DNA of 33,739 nt from an uncultured Paracoccaceae bacterium (GCA_937983405.1 CALJZN010000100.1:1-33739); one strand, 5' to 3'; shown: positions 15,795-28,539, counted from the stretch's first letter. Translations and numbers: made by a program. Notes: a model not told the origin generated them from the letters alone.

Positions 15795-16663
15795 GCCGCA
15801 AGCATCCGATCATCGCCGTCACCGGAAGCTCCGGCGCCGGGACGACGACCGTCAAGAACACCTTCGACCAGATCTTCCGGCGCGAGGGAATCCGCTCGGT
15901 CTCGATCGAGGGCGACGCCTTTCACCGCTTCAACCGCGCCGACATGAAGGCCGAGCTCGAGCGGCGGCAGGCCCAGGGCGACCTCGGGTTCAGCCATTTC
16001 AGCTATGAGGCCAACGAGCTGCACGAGCTCGAGCGGGTCTTCCGCACCTATGGCGAGACCGGCCGCGGCCGGACGCGCCATTACGTCCACGACGCGCAGG
16101 AGGCCGAGAAATACGGCGTTCCCCCGGGGCACTTCACCGACTGGGCGGACTTCGAGGGCCCGAGCGACCTTCTGTTCTACGAAGGGCTGCACGGCGCCGT
16201 CCGCACCCCCGACATCCGCATCGCCGACCAGGTGGACCTCAAGATCGGCGTGGTGCCGGTCATCAACCTCGAATGGATCCAGAAGATCCACCGCGACCGC
16301 GCGCAGCGCGGCTATTCCACCGAGGCGGTGACCGATGTCATCCTGCGCCGGATGTATGCCTATGTGCACTGCATCTGCCCGCAGTTCTCGGAGACCGACA
16401 TCAATTTCCAGCGCGTGCCGGTGGTCGACACCTCGAACCCCTTCATCGCGCGCTGGATCCCCACCGCCGACGAAAGCCTGGTGGTGATCCGCTTCAAGAA
16501 TCCGCGGGGGATCGATTTTCCCTATCTGACCTCGATGATCCACGACAGCTGGATGTCGCGCGCCAACTCGATCGTCATTCCCGGCGGCAAGCTCGACCTT
16601 GCGATGCAACTGATCCTGACCCCGATGATCCTGAGGCTGGTCGATACCGCCCGCCGCGCCTGA
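15791..16663 (+). CDS. cbbP: Phosphoribulokinase
   Basis: It phosphorylates ribulose-5-phosphate with ATP to give RuBP, the step unique to the Calvin cycle. The 290-residue protein is the class I bacterial type. It has the P-loop [10 protein letters not shown] (residues 11-20) and the following [12 protein letters not shown]. Further on come [13 protein letters not shown], the Walker B-like [11 protein letters not shown] and the C-terminal [16 protein letters not shown]. It overlaps the cbbF stop by 4 bp. Class I enzymes are typically octameric and activated by NADH; I infer the same here. GGGAGG right after its stop serves the next gene. Confidence 0.97.
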   Translation: MSRKHPIIAVTGSSGAGTTTVKNTFDQIFRREGIRSVSIEGDAFHRFNRADMKAELERRQAQGDLGFSHFSYEANELHELERVFRTYGETGRGRTRHYVHDAQEAEKYGVPPGHFTDWADFEGPSDLLFYEGLHGAVRTPDIRIADQVDLKIGVVPVINLEWIQKIHRDRAQRGYSTEAVTDVILRRMYAYVHCICPQFSETDINFQRVPVVDTSNPFIARWIPTADESLVVIRFKNPRGIDFPYLTSMIHDSWMSRANSIVIPGGKLDLAMQLILTPMILRLVDTARRA

Positions 16664-16675
16664 GGGAGGCCCCCC

Positions 16676-18670
16676 ATGAACCATTCTTCGATGCCGCCGC
16701 CCGCGGGCGAGGCGGTGTTGGCCGACTGCATCCGGTTTCTGGCCATGGATGCCGTGCAGGCTGCCAATTCCGGCCATCCGGGCATGCCGATGGGCATGGC
16801 CGACGCGGCGGCGGTGCTGTTCGGCCGTTTCGTCACGCTCGACCCGGCCGATCCCGCCTGGCCCGACCGCGACCGCTTCGTGCTGTCGGCCGGCCACGGC
16901 TCGATGCTGCTCTATGCGCTCAACCATCTGCTCGGCTATGCCGACATGGGCGCCGACCAGCTGCGCGCCTTCCGCCAGCTCGGCAGCCGCACCGCCGGGC
17001 ATCCCGAATACGGCCATGCGCTGGGGGTCGAGACGACGACGGGCCCGCTCGGGCAGGGCATCGCCACGGCGGTGGGCATGGCGCTGGCCGAGCGGATGGC
17101 CAACGCGCGCTTCGGCGACGACCTGGTGGACCACCGCACCTGGGTGATCGCGGGCGACGGCTGCCTGATGGAGGGGATCAGCCACGAGGCCATCGACCTT
17201 GCCGGGCACCTGCGGCTTGGCCGGCTGACGGTGCTGTGGGACGACAACACCATCACCATCGACGGCAGCACGGCGCTGTCCACCTCGACCGACCAGCTGG
17301 CGCGCTTCGCCGCGGCGGGCTGGCACACGGCGCGGGTGGACGGGCACGACCGCGCGGCGGTGGCGGCGGCCATCGCGGCGGCCATGGGCGACCCGCGCCC
17401 TTCGGTCATCGCCTGCCGCACGATCATCGGCCGGGGCGCGCCGACGATGCAGGGCAGCCACCATGTGCACGGGGCCCCGCTGGGCGCGGACGAGATCGCC
17501 CGGGCGCGCGCCGCGGCGGGCTGGACGCTGCCGCCCTTCGCCGTGCCCGAGGCCGCGCGCGCCGAAGGCCGGCGCATCGCCGCCCGCGGCGCGGCGGCGC
17601 GGGCGGCCTGGGCGGCGCGCCTGGCCGCCTCGGACCTGCGCGCGGCCTTCGAGGCCGCGCAGGCCGGGCCCGACCTGGCCGCGGCGCGGGCCGCGCTGTC
17701 GGCGCACCGGGCGGTTGTGGCCGCATCGCGCCCCAAGGTCGCCACGCGCAAGGCCTCCGAGATGGCGTTGGACGCCCTCGCGCCGGTGCTGCCCGGCCTC
17801 GTGGGCGGCTCGGCCGACCTGACCGGGTCGAACCTGACCAAGGCCAAGGGGCAGATGCCCGTGGCCGCGGGCGACTATCGCGGCAGCTACATCCACTTCG
17901 GCGTGCGCGAGCACGGGATGGCGGCGGCGCTGAACGGCATCGCGCTGCACGGCGGCTTCGTGCCCTACGGCGGCACCTTCCTCGTGTTCGCCGACTATGC
18001 CCGCCCGGCGATGCGGCTGTCGGCGCTGATGGGGCTGCGCGTGATCTATGTGATGACGCACGACTCGATCGGCCTGGGCGAGGACGGGCCCACGCACCAG
18101 CCCGTCGAGACGCTGGCCAGCCTGCGGGCGATGCCGAACCTTCTGGTGTTCCGCCCCTGCGACGCGGTCGAGACCGCCGAGGCCTGGGAGTGCGCGCTGG
18201 CGCAGCCCGCCACGCCCTCGGTGCTGGCGCTGTCGCGGCAGGCGCTGCCCACGCTGCGCCGCGAGGCCGGCCTGAACCTGACCGCCCGCGGCGCCTATGT
18301 GCTGCGCGAGGCGGAAGGGCCGCGCGACGCGACGCTGATCGCCACCGGATCGGAGGTGGAGATCGCCCTGGCCGCGGCCGACCTGCTTGCGGCCGAAGGC
18401 ATCCGCGCCGCCGTCGTCTCGGCCCCCTGCTGGGAGCTGTTCGCGGCCCAGCCCGAGGATTGGCGTGCCGCGGTGCTGGGCAGCGCGCCCCGGGTCGGCG
18501 TCGAGGCGGCGGTGCGCCAGGGCTGGGAGGGGCTGCTGGGCGACCGCTCGGCCTTCGTCGGCATGGCGGGCTTCGGCGCCTCGGCCCCCGCCGCCGACCT
18601 CTACCGCCATTTCGGCATCACCGCCGCCGCGGTCGCCGATGCTGCCCGCGCGCTTGTCCGCCAACCCTGA
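16676..18670 (+). CDS. cbbT: Transketolase
   Basis: This thiamine-diphosphate enzyme transfers two-carbon units between sugar phosphates in RuBP regeneration. The 664-residue protein has the complete domain order. The N-terminal TPP domain contains [13 protein letters not shown] and the diphosphate motif [13 protein letters not shown] (Gly-Asp-Gly near residue 160). The pyrimidine domain contains the catalytic Glu412 ([12 protein letters not shown]), and a C-terminal domain follows. The ATG at 16676 follows GGGAGG at 16664-16669. It is 12 bp after cbbP and 20 bp before cbbA, in the middle of the operon. A duplicate housekeeping copy may exist elsewhere. Confidence 0.96.
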   Translation: MNHSSMPPPAGEAVLADCIRFLAMDAVQAANSGHPGMPMGMADAAAVLFGRFVTLDPADPAWPDRDRFVLSAGHGSMLLYALNHLLGYADMGADQLRAFRQLGSRTAGHPEYGHALGVETTTGPLGQGIATAVGMALAERMANARFGDDLVDHRTWVIAGDGCLMEGISHEAIDLAGHLRLGRLTVLWDDNTITIDGSTALSTSTDQLARFAAAGWHTARVDGHDRAAVAAAIAAAMGDPRPSVIACRTIIGRGAPTMQGSHHVHGAPLGADEIARARAAAGWTLPPFAVPEAARAEGRRIAARGAAARAAWAARLAASDLRAAFEAAQAGPDLAAARAALSAHRAVVAASRPKVATRKASEMALDALAPVLPGLVGGSADLTGSNLTKAKGQMPVAAGDYRGSYIHFGVREHGMAAALNGIALHGGFVPYGGTFLVFADYARPAMRLSALMGLRVIYVMTHDSIGLGEDGPTHQPVETLASLRAMPNLLVFRPCDAVETAEAWECALAQPATPSVLALSRQALPTLRREAGLNLTARGAYVLREAEGPRDATLIATGSEVEIALAAADLLAAEGIRAAVVSAPCWELFAAQPEDWRAAVLGSAPRVGVEAAVRQGWEGLLGDRSAFVGMAGFGASAPAADLYRHFGITAAAVADAARALVRQP

Positions 18671-18690
18671 AACCGACCGGAGACCCCCCC

Positions 18691-21250
<2,560 letters not shown>

Positions 21251-21261
21251 GGAGACCGCCG

Positions 21262-21651
21262 ATGCGCGTGACGCAAGGAACCTTCAGCTTTCTGCCCGAC
21301 CTCACCGACGAACAGATCGCGGCGCAGGTCGAATACTGCCTGCGCAACGGCTGGGCCGTGGGCATCGAGTTCACCGACGACCCGCACCCGCGCAACACCT
21401 ACTGGGAGATGTGGGGCAACCCGATGTTCGACCTCAGGGATGCCAAGGGCGTGACGATGGAGATCGAGGCCTGCCGCAAGGCGCATCCCGACGCCTACAT
21501 CCGGGTCAACGCCTTCGACTCCACCCGCGGCTGGGAAACGGTGCGGCTGTCGTTCATCGTCAACCGGCCGAAGGTGGAGCCCACCTTCACCCTGACCCGC
21601 ACCGAGGTGCGCAGCCGCAGCCAGACCTACAGCCTCGGCACCGCCCGCTGA
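21262..21651 (+). CDS. cbbS: RuBisCO small subunit, form IC
   Basis: The 129-residue protein caps the L8 core to make the L8S8 holoenzyme. It begins [20 protein letters not shown], typical of red-type small subunits. It contains the conserved [11 protein letters not shown] and ends with the red-type C-terminal hairpin extension ([18 protein letters not shown]) that lines the central solvent channel. AAGGAG lies at 21249-21254, overlapping the cbbL stop, and serves the ATG at 21262. A stable hairpin follows the stop before cbbX. Confidence 0.98.
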   Translation: MRVTQGTFSFLPDLTDEQIAAQVEYCLRNGWAVGIEFTDDPHPRNTYWEMWGNPMFDLRDAKGVTMEIEACRKAHPDAYIRVNAFDSTRGWETVRLSFIVNRPKVEPTFTLTRTEVRSRSQTYSLGTAR

Positions 21652-21657
21652 CGCCCT

Positions 21658-21688
21658 GCCGCCCCGCGCCGACGGCGCGCGGGGCGGC
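21658..21688 (+). terminator. Strong intercistronic hairpin between cbbS and cbbX
   Basis: A perfect 12-bp stem (GCCGCCCCGCGC with GCGCGGGGCGGC) and 7-nt loop start 7 bp after the cbbS stop. No T-run follows. It probably protects the 3' end of cbbLS mRNA or attenuates read-through, so that RuBisCO is made in excess over CbbX and later products. Complete termination is unlikely because cbbX has no other promoter that I can see. Confidence 0.6.
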
Positions 21689-21726
21689 CCTACCCCACAG
21701 GGACCCGACCCAACCCGGAGATGCCG

Positions 21727-22665
21727 ATGGCCGACGATATCGCCCTGCCCGAGAGCCCGCCCGCGACGGTGGCGCCCGCGACGGTGGACCTGGCCGCCGA
21801 CTACCGCGCCTCGGGCGTGGCCGAGGTGCTCGAGGAGCTCGACCGCGAGCTGATCGGGCTCGCCCCGGTCAAGGAGCGCATCCGCGAGACGGCGGCGCTG
21901 CTGTTGGTGGACCGCGCGCGCCGCGCGCTGGGGCTGACGCAGGAGACCCCGACGCTGCACATGTCCTTCACCGGCAACCCCGGCACCGGCAAGACCACGG
22001 TGGCGCTGAAGATGGCCGGCCTGCTCAAGCGGCTGGGCTATGTGCGCAAGGGGCATCTCGTCTCGGTCACGCGCGACGATCTGGTGGGGCAGTACATCGG
22101 CCACACTGCGCCCAAGACCAAGGAAGTGCTGAAGAAGGCCATGGGCGGCGTGCTGTTCATCGACGAGGCCTATTACCTCTACCGCCCCGACAACGAACGC
22201 GACTACGGGCAGGAGGCGATCGAGATCCTCTTGCAGGTGATGGAGAACAACCGCGACGATCTGGTGGTGATCCTGGCCGGATACGCCGACCGGATGGACC
22301 GCTTCTTCCGCTCGAACCCCGGCTTCCGGTCACGCATCGCGCATCACATCGAGTTTCCCGACTACACCGACGAGGAGCTGCTGCGCATCGCGGTGACGAT
22401 GCTCGCGGCGCAGAACTACCGGTTCACCCCGGCGGCCGAGGCGGCGATGCGCGACTACATCGCCGCCCGCCGCGCCCAGCCGCATTTCGCCAACGCCCGC
22501 TCGATCCGCAACGCGCTCGACCGGGCGCGGCTGCGGCAGGCCAACCGGCTGTTCGCCGCCGCGGGGCCGATCGACGCGGCCGCGCTCTCGACCATCGAGG
22601 AGGCCGACATCCGCGCCAGCCGCGTCTTCCGCGGCGGGCTTGCACACGAAAGGGCCGCGCCATGA
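21727..22665 (+). CDS. cbbX: RuBisCO activase CbbX (AAA+)
   Basis: CbbX hexamers pull the C-terminus of red-type large subunits to release inhibitory sugar phosphates. The 312-residue protein has Walker [10 protein letters not shown] (residues 83-91), the pore-loop region [17 protein letters not shown] with Tyr123, and Walker [12 protein letters not shown] (141-151). Also present are sensor/arginine segments ([26 protein letters not shown]). An ATG at 21721 abuts GGAG with no spacing, so the in-frame ATG at 21727, six bases further, is the better start. The stop overlaps the next ATG (ATGA). Confidence 0.96.
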   Translation: MADDIALPESPPATVAPATVDLAADYRASGVAEVLEELDRELIGLAPVKERIRETAALLLVDRARRALGLTQETPTLHMSFTGNPGTGKTTVALKMAGLLKRLGYVRKGHLVSVTRDDLVGQYIGHTAPKTKEVLKKAMGGVLFIDEAYYLYRPDNERDYGQEAIEILLQVMENNRDDLVVILAGYADRMDRFFRSNPGFRSRIAHHIEFPDYTDEELLRIAVTMLAAQNYRFTPAAEAAMRDYIAARRAQPHFANARSIRNALDRARLRQANRLFAAAGPIDAAALSTIEEADIRASRVFRGGLAHERAAP

Positions 22666-23351
22666 CCTTCGACCGCCGCATCAAGATCGCGCCCTCGATC
22701 CTGTCGGCCGACTTTGCCGATTTCGGCCGCGAGATTGCGGCGGTCGAGGCGCAGGGGGCCGACTGGGTGCATGTGGACGTGATGGACGGCCATTTCGTGC
22801 CCAACCTCACCTTCGGCCCGCCCGCCGTGGCGGCCTTTCGCCGCCATGTGAAGACGGTGATGGACGTGCATCTGATGATCGCGCCGGTCGATCCCTGGAT
22901 CGACGCCTTCGCCCGCGCCGGGGCCGACATCCTGACCGCCCATGTCGAGGCCGGGCCGCACATCCACCGCACGCTGCAGGCGATCCGCGCCGCAGGCATG
23001 CGCCCGGGCGTGGCGCTGAACCCGGGCACCCCGGCCGAGGCGGTGGCGCATGTGCTCGACCTCGTCGATCTTGTCTGCGTGATGACGGTGAACCCGGGCT
23101 TCGGCGGGCAGGGCTTCATCGACATGACGGGAAAGATCCGCGCCCTGCGGGCGATGATCGGCGACCGCCCGGTGCACATCGAGATCGACGGCGGCGTGAC
23201 GCCCGCGACCGCGCCGCGGGTGGCGGCGGCCGGGGCGGATGTGCTGGTGGCCGGCTCGGCGGTGTTCAAGGGCGGCTCGGCCGACGACCCCGCGCCCTAT
23301 GGCGCCAACATCGCCGCGATCCGGGCGGCGGCCGTGGCGGTGGCGGCATGA
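22662..23351 (+). CDS. cbbE: Ribulose-phosphate 3-epimerase
   Basis: It interconverts xylulose-5-phosphate and ribulose-5-phosphate, feeding phosphoribulokinase. The 229-residue TIM barrel has the family landmarks. These are [13 protein letters not shown] at the N-terminus, the metal-binding [13 protein letters not shown] and [21 protein letters not shown] and the second catalytic Asp in IEIDGGV follow. The gene overlaps cbbX and cbbZ by 4 bp each, in a tightly coupled string. Also called rpe in other genomes. Confidence 0.97.
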   Translation: MTFDRRIKIAPSILSADFADFGREIAAVEAQGADWVHVDVMDGHFVPNLTFGPPAVAAFRRHVKTVMDVHLMIAPVDPWIDAFARAGADILTAHVEAGPHIHRTLQAIRAAGMRPGVALNPGTPAEAVAHVLDLVDLVCVMTVNPGFGGQGFIDMTGKIRALRAMIGDRPVHIEIDGGVTPATAPRVAAAGADVLVAGSAVFKGGSADDPAPYGANIAAIRAAAVAVAA

Positions 23352-24007
23352 CGCCCGCGGCCGTGGTCTTCGACCTCGACGGCACGCTGATCCACTCGGC
23401 GCCCGACATCCATGCCGCGGCGAATGTGGCGCTGCGCGCGCTCGGCCGGGCGCCGCTGCCGCTCGAGACCGTCACGGGCTTCATCGGCAACGGCGTGCGG
23501 GTGCTGATCGAGCGTTGCCTGGCCGCCACCGGCGGCGGCGATGCCGCGACGCAGGCCGCCGCCCTCGCGGCCTTCATGGCCGCCTACGATGCCGACCCCG
23601 CAACGCTGACCCGCCCCTATCCCGGCGTGCCCGAGGCGCTGGACGCGCTGGCCGCGGCCGGCGTGCCGATGGCCGTCTGCACCAACAAGCCGCAGGACTT
23701 CGCCGCCGAGGTGCTGGGGCGGCTCGGCCTGGCGCCGCGCTTTTCGGCGCTCGTCGGCGGCGGGGCGGGCCATGCGATGAAGCCCGACCCGGCGGGGCTG
23801 TTCGCCTGCCTCGCGGCGCTCGGGGTGCCGCCGGGCCGCGCGGTCTATGTCGGCGACAGCGAGACCGATGCCGCCACTGCCCGCAACGCGCGGGTGCGCT
23901 TCGCGCTGTTCACCGGCGGCTACCGCCACGCCCCCGCCGAAAGCCTCGGTGCCGACCTGATGTTCGACCGCTTCGCCGACCTGCCCCGTTGCCTGACCGG
24001 CCGATGA
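23348..24007 (+). CDS. cbbZ: Phosphoglycolate phosphatase
   Basis: It removes phosphate from 2-phosphoglycolate made by RuBisCO oxygenation, the first photorespiratory step. The 219-residue HAD-superfamily protein has the nucleophile motif FDLDGTL (Asp9, Asp11), a cap domain, motif II MAVCTNKP and Lys in GHAMKPDP. The last motif is VYVGDSETDAATA. Position directly behind cbbE, with ATGA overlaps on both sides, supports CbbZ rather than another HAD phosphatase. Confidence 0.93.
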   Translation: MTPAAVVFDLDGTLIHSAPDIHAAANVALRALGRAPLPLETVTGFIGNGVRVLIERCLAATGGGDAATQAAALAAFMAAYDADPATLTRPYPGVPEALDALAAAGVPMAVCTNKPQDFAAEVLGRLGLAPRFSALVGGGAGHAMKPDPAGLFACLAALGVPPGRAVYVGDSETDAATARNARVRFALFTGGYRHAPAESLGADLMFDRFADLPRCLTGR

Positions 24008-24687
24008 CCCTTGCTGCGCTCATCTTCGACGTGGACGGCACGCTGGCCGAGACCGAGGAGGTCCACCGCCGCGCCTTCAACGAGGCCTTCGCCGAGGCCG
24101 GCCTGCCCTGGCACTGGAGCGTCGAGGACTACCGCATCCTCTTGCGCACCACCGGCGGGAAGGAGCGCATCGCGGCCTTCCAGTCGGGCCTGCCCGCGCC
24201 GCCGCTGGACCCCGGGGGCATCGCCCGGCTCCACCGCGCCAAGACCGCGCGCTATGCCGCCATCGTCGCCGCGGGCGGCCTGGCACTGCGCCCCGGCGTG
24301 GCGGAGCTGCTGGAACGGGCGAAGGCCCGCGGCCTGCGCCTGGCCATCGCCACCACGACGTCGGAGGCCAATGTCGAGGCGCTGGCGCAGGCGGTCTGGG
24401 GCCGGCCGGCGGCGGCGCTGTTCGACGCCATCGCCGCGGGCGACATGGTGGCGCGCAAGAAACCCGCGCCCGATGTCTGGCATCTGGCGCTCGACCGCCT
24501 CGGCCTGCCGGCCGCGGCCTGCCTTGCCTTCGAGGACAGCCGCAACGGCCTGGTCTCGGCCCGGGCGGCGGGCCTGCGCGTGGTCGTCACGCCCAGCCGC
24601 TATACCGAGGGCGAGGATTTCGCGGGCGCCGACTGGATCGGGCCGGACCTGTCGGCCTTTCCGCTGGAGCGCTTCGCCGCGGGCTGA
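24004..24687 (+). CDS. cbbY: Xylulose-1,5-bisphosphate phosphatase CbbY
   Basis: CbbY destroys xylulose-1,5-bisphosphate, a misfire product that locks RuBisCO, complementing CbbX. The 227-residue HAD protein has IFDVDGTLAETEEVHRRAFN (Asp9, Asp11) and the CbbY-type cap motif LLRTTGGKERI. Motif II is AIATTTSEANV, with Lys in MVARKKPAPD and CLAFEDSRNG at the end. It is the last gene of the operon and overlaps cbbZ by 4 bp. Only 21 bp separate its stop from the converging ugd stop. Confidence 0.95.
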   Translation: MTLAALIFDVDGTLAETEEVHRRAFNEAFAEAGLPWHWSVEDYRILLRTTGGKERIAAFQSGLPAPPLDPGGIARLHRAKTARYAAIVAAGGLALRPGVAELLERAKARGLRLAIATTTSEANVEALAQAVWGRPAAALFDAIAAGDMVARKKPAPDVWHLALDRLGLPAAACLAFEDSRNGLVSARAAGLRVVVTPSRYTEGEDFAGADWIGPDLSAFPLERFAAG

Positions 24688-24708
24688 GCGGGGGCCGCCC
24701 GCCCGCCC

Positions 24709-26013
24709 CTACCGGCCCACGCCGGTATAGGCGGTGAAGCCCGCGGCGCGGGCGTCGGCGGCGGAGTAGATGTTGCGCAGGTCGGCCAGGCGCGGATGCG
24801 CCATGGATTGCGCCAGCCGGGGCAGGTCGAGCGCGCGGAACTGGTTCCACTCGGTCAGGATCACGAGGGCATCGGCGCCCTCGGCGGCGGCATAGGGATC
24901 GTCGAGCCAGGCCACCCCGGGCAGCAGATGCTCGCCCTCGCGCCGGCCCTCGGGGTCCACCACCCGCACCCGCGCGCCGCGGCCCACCAGCGCCGGCACG
25001 ATGGTGAGCGAGGGGGCATCGCGCATGTCGTCGGTGTTGGGCTTGAAGGTCACACCCAGCACGGCGATGGTGCGGCCGTTGACCTGCCCGCCGCAGATGT
25101 CGACGATCTTGTCGATCATCCGCCGCTTGATCTCGTCGTTGACCTTGATGACCGTCTCGACGATCTGCACCGGCACGGCGTGTTCCTGCCCGATCCGGGC
25201 CAGGGCGCGGGTGTCCTTGGGAAAGCACGACCCGCCGTAGCCCGGCCCGGCATGCAGGAACTTGGCGCCGATCCGGCCGTCGAGCCCGATGCCCTTGGCC
25301 ACCGCCTTGACGTCGGCCCCAACCTTTTCGCACAGCGCCGCGATCTCGTTGATGAAGGTGATCTTGGTCGCGAGGAAGGCGTTGGCAGCATACTTGATCA
25401 TCTCGGCCGACTCGAGATCGGTGTAGACGATGGGAAAGTCGCGCAGGAACAGCGGGCGGTAGATCGCGCCCATCACCTCCTTCGCGCGCTCGGCCTCGAC
25501 CCCCACCACCACGCGGTCGGGGCGCATGAAGTCGTCGATGGCGGCCCCCTCGCGCAGGAACTCGGGGTTCGAGGCGATGTCGAACGCGGCCGCCGGGTTT
25601 GCCCGGCGGATCACCTCGCCCAGGCGGCGGTTGGTGCCGACGGGGACGGTGGACTTGGTCACGACCACCGCATAGCCCGTCAGCGCGCGCGCGATCTCCT
25701 CGGCCGCGGCGAAGACATAGGTCAGGTCGGCATGGCCGTCGCCGCGCCGCGTCGGGGTGCCCACGGCGATGAACACGGCATCCGCCCCGTCCACCGCCGC
25801 GGCGGTGTCGCGCGAGAACGACAGCCGCCCCGCGGCGACGTTGCGGTGCATCACCTCCTCGAGCCCGGGCTCGTAGATCGGCACGCGCCCGGCCTCGAGC
25901 ATCTCGATCTTGCGGTGATCCTTGTCGACGCAGACGACGCGGTGGCCGAAGTCGGAAAAGCACACCCCCGAAACGAGCCCGACGTAGCCCGTGCCGATCA
26001 TCGCGATCTTCAT
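24709..26013 (-). CDS. ugd: UDP-glucose 6-dehydrogenase
   Basis: It oxidises UDP-glucose to UDP-glucuronate with two NAD+, supplying capsule, lipid A or other surface polysaccharide synthesis. The 434-residue protein starts MKIAMIGTGYVGLVSGVCFS (Rossmann loop). It contains VAVGTPTRRGDGHADL-type middle motifs, GTNRRLGE and the catalytic Cys263 in GPGYGGSCFPKDT. A C-terminal domain follows (GVTFKPNTDDMRDAPS). The ATG at 26013 begins the Rossmann fold; a longer frame to 26148 is GC shadow. It converges on cbbY and appears monocistronic, with no polysaccharide genes nearby. Confidence 0.96.
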   Translation of the reverse strand: MKIAMIGTGYVGLVSGVCFSDFGHRVVCVDKDHRKIEMLEAGRVPIYEPGLEEVMHRNVAAGRLSFSRDTAAAVDGADAVFIAVGTPTRRGDGHADLTYVFAAAEEIARALTGYAVVVTKSTVPVGTNRRLGEVIRRANPAAAFDIASNPEFLREGAAIDDFMRPDRVVVGVEAERAKEVMGAIYRPLFLRDFPIVYTDLESAEMIKYAANAFLATKITFINEIAALCEKVGADVKAVAKGIGLDGRIGAKFLHAGPGYGGSCFPKDTRALARIGQEHAVPVQIVETVIKVNDEIKRRMIDKIVDICGGQVNGRTIAVLGVTFKPNTDDMRDAPSLTIVPALVGRGARVRVVDPEGRREGEHLLPGVAWLDDPYAAAEGADALVILTEWNQFRALDLPRLAQSMAHPRLADLRNIYSAADARAAGFTAYTGVGR

Positions 26014-26339
26014 GCGTTTCGCCCCCACCTGCCGCGCCGGGGCGGAGCGTTGGGGGAAGTCCGCGGCGAAGTCAACCGCGCGGGGCGCGCGCCTCAGGAC
26101 GGGTGTTCCTCGGGGCACGCTCCGCCGGGCAGGTGGCCTCGGGGGCACGCGGCCGCCGCCGCGGCGCGACCGGCCGGAGCAGGCGGTCGGCGGCGCCCAC
26201 CGGTCCCGGAGGAGATGGCCCTGCCGCGCGGTGATCGCCGCAAACGGTGCCCGCCGCCCGCGGCCGGCGGGCCCCTGCCGTGACGGCGGCCGCGTCGCGG
26301 CCCCGCCCGGGCAGGCATCGCGACGGCGCGCCCGTCCCC
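26014..26339. other. Gene-free GC-rich stretch between ugd and the B12 operon
   Basis: About 325 bp upstream of ugd (divergent side) and of the riboswitch promoter. No gene, repeat or clear promoter for ugd is visible; translations in all frames are Arg/Pro/Gly-rich. Confidence 0.55.
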
Positions 26340-26367
26340 TTGACTTTTGCGGTCGCGCGGTTAGCGT
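26340..26367 (+). promoter_or_regulatory. Promoter of the cobalamin-uptake operon
   Basis: TTGACT (26340-26345) and TAGCGT (26362-26367) are 16 bp apart, placing the start about at the first base of the riboswitch P1 stem. The -35 is a five-of-six match; the -10 is weaker. Confidence 0.55.
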
Positions 26368-26374
26368 CGCGCTG

Positions 26375-26556
26375 CCTTGGTTTCCGGCCCGACCGCCGGA
26401 TGAAAAGGGAACACGGTGCAGGGCCCGCAGGGGTCCCAGTCCGTGGCTGCCCCCGCAACTGTAAGCGGTGAGCGCGGCCGATCATGCCACTGGGGCGTCC
26501 CTGCCCTGGGAAGGCCGGCCGTCGCAGTGACCCGCAAGCCAGGAGACCTGCCAAGG
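26375..26556 (+). ncRNA. Cobalamin (AdoCbl) riboswitch
   Basis: This RNA leader binds coenzyme B12 and shuts off the downstream uptake genes. The P1 stem is CCTTGG (26375-26380) with CCAAGG (26551-26556). The conserved core includes CCCCCGCAACTG with AAGCGG-like sequence after it, GCCACTG and TGGGAAGGC. The B12 box is AAGCCAGGAGACCTGCC at the 3' side. All these are in the canonical order and spacing. It lies about 145 bp before btuB, so it controls the receptor and, by overlap, the genes behind it. Confidence 0.95.
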
Positions 26557-26700
26557 TGATCACCCTTTTCCGGGCGCGGGGCGCGTCCCGGAGGCGGACG
26601 TTCCGCAGCGGTGACAAGCGACCACCGACTGCGGAGGGGCCCACTCTCCGCGGCCAAACCCCCATCCGGCGGCCCTGCCGCCACGCCCGGAGAGACCCGC
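26557..26700 (+). promoter_or_regulatory. Riboswitch expression platform and btuB leader
   Basis: After the aptamer come a CTTTT run and then a strong hairpin (CCGGG-CGCG, loop GGG, CGCG-T-CCCGG, 26570-26591). A second 7-bp stem follows (TCCGCAG 26602-26608, CTGCGGA 26629-26635). GGAGAG at about 26688 is the btuB ribosome site. No T-run follows the hairpins, so control is more likely at translation initiation or by Rho than by an intrinsic terminator. The exact switching pairs are not resolved. Confidence 0.45.
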
Positions 26701-28539
26701 GTGACCACACTGCACGTCCCCCTTACGGCCCTGGCCCTGGCCGCGCTTGCCCTGCCCGCCGCGGCGCAGACCCCCTTCGACCTTGGCGAGATCACGCTGT
26801 TCGCCAACCGCGTCGAGACCCCGCTCGACCAGACCGGCGCGAGCGTGATCGTCGTGACCGAGGCCGAGCTGCGCGCGGCCGGCGACATCCTGCTGGCCGA
26901 CTATCTCGCCCGCCTGCCGGGCATCACGCTGGCCCAGAACGGGCCGATCGGCAGCCAGGGCTCGATCCGGCTGCGCGGTGCCGATGCCGCCTATGTCGCC
27001 GTCATCGTCGACGGCATCCGCGTGACCGACCCCTCGGCGCCGCAGATCCGCTTCGACTTCGGCGCGCTGCGCGCCTCGGACGTGGCGCGCATCGAGGTCG
27101 TCAAGGGCTCGCAGTCGGCGCTCTACGGCGGCTCGGCGGTGGGGGGCGTGATCGTCATCACCACCCGCCGGCCCGAGCGGCCGGGGCTGCGCCAGGAGGT
27201 GACGCTCGAGGCCGGCAGCCGCGAGACCGCCGCGCTCACCTACGCGCTGACGCAGAAGGGCGCGCGGCACGAGCTCGCCTTCACCGCGAGCAGCTTCACC
27301 ACCGCCGGCTTCTCGGCCGCCGACGCCCGCGACGGCAATACCGAGGCCGACGGCCACCGCGCCGCGCGGCTGTCCCTGACGGGGCGGTTCGAGGCCGGCG
27401 AGGCGCTGACCCTGGGCTTTGCGCTGTTCGGGCAGCGGACGCGGTCGGAGTACGACGAGGGCTTTCCGCTGGGCGACGGCAGCCCCGACGAGGTGGCGCG
27501 CGAGGAAAGCCTGGGCGCCCGCGTCTTTGCCGAGCTCCGCACCGGCGCGGTCAGCCATACCTTCGGCCTCGCCCGCTACCGGATCGAGCGGCGCTATACC
27601 GAAAGCAACCTCTTCGGTCCTGCGGACAACACCTATACCGGGGCGCGCTGGGCGGCGGACTATCAGGGCAGCACGGCGCTCGGGGCCCGGGCGACGCTGG
27701 TCTGGGGCGCGGACTGGACCGAGGAGGATTATGACCAGGCCGGCAGCTTCGGCGCGCTCGCGGCCAGCACGCGCACGGCCGGGGTCTGGGGCCAGCTGCT
27801 GGCCAGCCCCGCCGCGGGGCTCGACGTCAGTGCGACGCTGCGGCTGGACCATCATTCGACCTTCGGCAGCTTCACCACTGGGCGACTGGCGGCCTCGTGG
27901 CGGGTCTCCGAGGCGGTGACGCTGAAGGGCGCGCTGTCGAACGGGTTCCGCGCGCCCTCGCCCTTCGAGCTCTACAGCTTCTTCGGCGACCGCGGGCTGA
28001 CCCCCGAGGAAAGCCGCTCGGCCGAGATCGGGGCCGAGCTGCGGCTGGCGGGGGGCGTGCGCGCCTCGGCGACGCTGTTCGCGCTCGAGACCTCGAACCT
28101 CATCACCTACGACTTCGTGCTCGGCCGCTATGCCAACGTCCCCGGCCGGACCGAGCGGCGGGGGCTCGAGCTGGCCGCGACGGTCCCGCTGGGCGACCGC
28201 GCCGCGCTGGGCCTGTCCTATACCTACACCGACACCGAGACGGCGAGCGGCGCGCGCCTGCCGCGGGTGCCCCGGCACGAAGGGACGATCACGCTTGACG
28301 GGCGCCTCACCGAGCGGCTGTCGGGCCAGATCGCGGTGCATTCGGTTGCCGATGTGATCGACGGCGGCGCGCCGCTGGGCGACTTCACCGTCGTCAACGC
28401 CACCCTGCGCTACCGTGTGACCGAGGACGCCAGCGCCTTCCTGCGCATCGAGAACCTGTTCGACGAGCAGTATCAGCGCGTGCGCGGCTACGGCACGCCG
28501 GGCCGGGGCATCTTTGCCGGCATCACGGCGGCGTTCTAG
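26701..28539 (+). CDS. btuB: TonB-dependent outer-membrane cobalamin receptor
   Basis: BtuB takes up B12 across the outer membrane using TonB energy. The 612-residue protein has a signal peptide (about 1-23, ending AAAQ) and a TonB-box-like segment near EITLFANR. A plug domain follows (GASVIVVTEAELRAAGDILL, then IRLRGADAAYVAVIVDGIRV, then IEVVKGSQSALYGGSAVGGV). The rest is a beta-barrel ending GRGIFAGITAAF with the terminal Phe needed for assembly. The start is GTG at 26701, chosen because GGAGAG precedes it and the signal peptide begins there; the frame from 26611 would run into the leader. The cobalamin riboswitch upstream supports B12 as substrate. btuF follows after 2 bp. Confidence 0.95.
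   Translation: MTTLHVPLTALALAALALPAAAQTPFDLGEITLFANRVETPLDQTGASVIVVTEAELRAAGDILLADYLARLPGITLAQNGPIGSQGSIRLRGADAAYVAVIVDGIRVTDPSAPQIRFDFGALRASDVARIEVVKGSQSALYGGSAVGGVIVITTRRPERPGLRQEVTLEAGSRETAALTYALTQKGARHELAFTASSFTTAGFSAADARDGNTEADGHRAARLSLTGRFEAGEALTLGFALFGQRTRSEYDEGFPLGDGSPDEVAREESLGARVFAELRTGAVSHTFGLARYRIERRYTESNLFGPADNTYTGARWAADYQGSTALGARATLVWGADWTEEDYDQAGSFGALAASTRTAGVWGQLLASPAAGLDVSATLRLDHHSTFGSFTTGRLAASWRVSEAVTLKGALSNGFRAPSPFELYSFFGDRGLTPEESRSAEIGAELRLAGGVRASATLFALETSNLITYDFVLGRYANVPGRTERRGLELAATVPLGDRAALGLSYTYTDTETASGARLPRVPRHEGTITLDGRLTERLSGQIAVHSVADVIDGGAPLGDFTVVNATLRYRVTEDASAFLRIENLFDEQYQRVRGYGTPGRGIFAGITAAF

Noticed and set aside
15719-18664. A 981-codon minus-strand frame opposite cbbP and cbbT
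   Set aside because: It is the antisense shadow of two clearly functional genes; it has no family motif and no ribosome site.
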